This document shows, one piece after another, positions 5,408-5,464 of a stretch of DNA of 5,464 bases. Below the pieces are notes generated by a model. It saw only the letters and a list, made by a program, of their open reading frames with translations, ran no database searches and was not told the origin of the DNA. The stretch is from assembly GCA_946531785.1 (NCBI GenBank), contig CAMNAT010000169.1:1-5464 (forward strand), written 5' to 3'. Position 1 is the stretch's first letter, and the number at the start of each line of letters is the position of its first letter. This stretch comes from an uncultured Oscillospiraceae bacterium (lineage in GTDB: Bacteria > Bacillota > Clostridia > UBA1381). The translations under genes were made by a program, and so were the position numbers.

Positions 5408-5464
5408 GTACTTTTTTGAAAAATCCATTTATTCTTAATTAATTCACAAAAAAAAGACATATAC

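Noticed and set aside
5408..5464. Terminator of an upstream gene, suggested by eight T on the minus strand at 5455-5448
   Set aside because: No hairpin stem is visible before the T run within the window, so it could equally be ordinary AT-rich spacer.

Overview
The window looks like chromosomal DNA from an anaerobic Gram-positive bacterium of the class Clostridia. The grounds are a CD1247-type acidic zinc-ribbon protein next to efp, a Gram-positive-type CpsC/CpsD/CpsB set in which the Wzz-like protein and the tyrosine kinase are separate polypeptides, strong AGGAGG-type ribosome binding sites, and moderate GC. A Ruminococcus/Oscillospiraceae-like source is my guess; the sequence alone does not prove it.

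All seven genes lie on the minus strand, so transcription runs from high to low coordinates. The order is: a promoter region with a 9-bp-arm inverted repeat (5378-5407); efp, elongation factor P (4727-5296); a CD1247-family zinc-ribbon protein (4228-4683); a CpsC/Wzz-like membrane protein starting at TTG (3419-4171); a CpsD-type BY-kinase (2390-3379); an unrecognised lipoprotein with a long Pro/Thr tail (1329-2393); a VanZ-family membrane protein (825-1313); and a CpsB/YwqE-type PHP tyrosine phosphatase (70-828). Gaps between genes are 56 bp or less. Two junctions, kinase/lipoprotein and VanZ/phosphatase, are 4-bp ATGA overlaps that suggest translational coupling. I see no convincing internal terminator or promoter, so the block is probably one operon.

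The CpsC, CpsD and CpsB homologues form a phospho-tyrosine control module for making or exporting surface polysaccharide: CpsC activates the kinase at the membrane, CpsD autophosphorylates its C-terminal tyrosines, and CpsB removes the phosphates. No glycosyltransferase, flippase or polymerase gene is inside the window, so the polysaccharide is unknown.

The most unusual element is the kinase tail. Instead of a short tyrosine cluster it carries 20 tyrosines, 13 of them in an eleven-fold Gly-Tyr repeat followed by Tyr-Tyr. The repeat is encoded by a hexanucleotide tract with an embedded 18-bp period that could change length by slippage. The lipoprotein encoded immediately downstream has its own low-complexity tail, with an acidic block followed by a basic block. 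The lipoprotein and VanZ genes, placed between kinase and phosphatase, may be new partners of the system.
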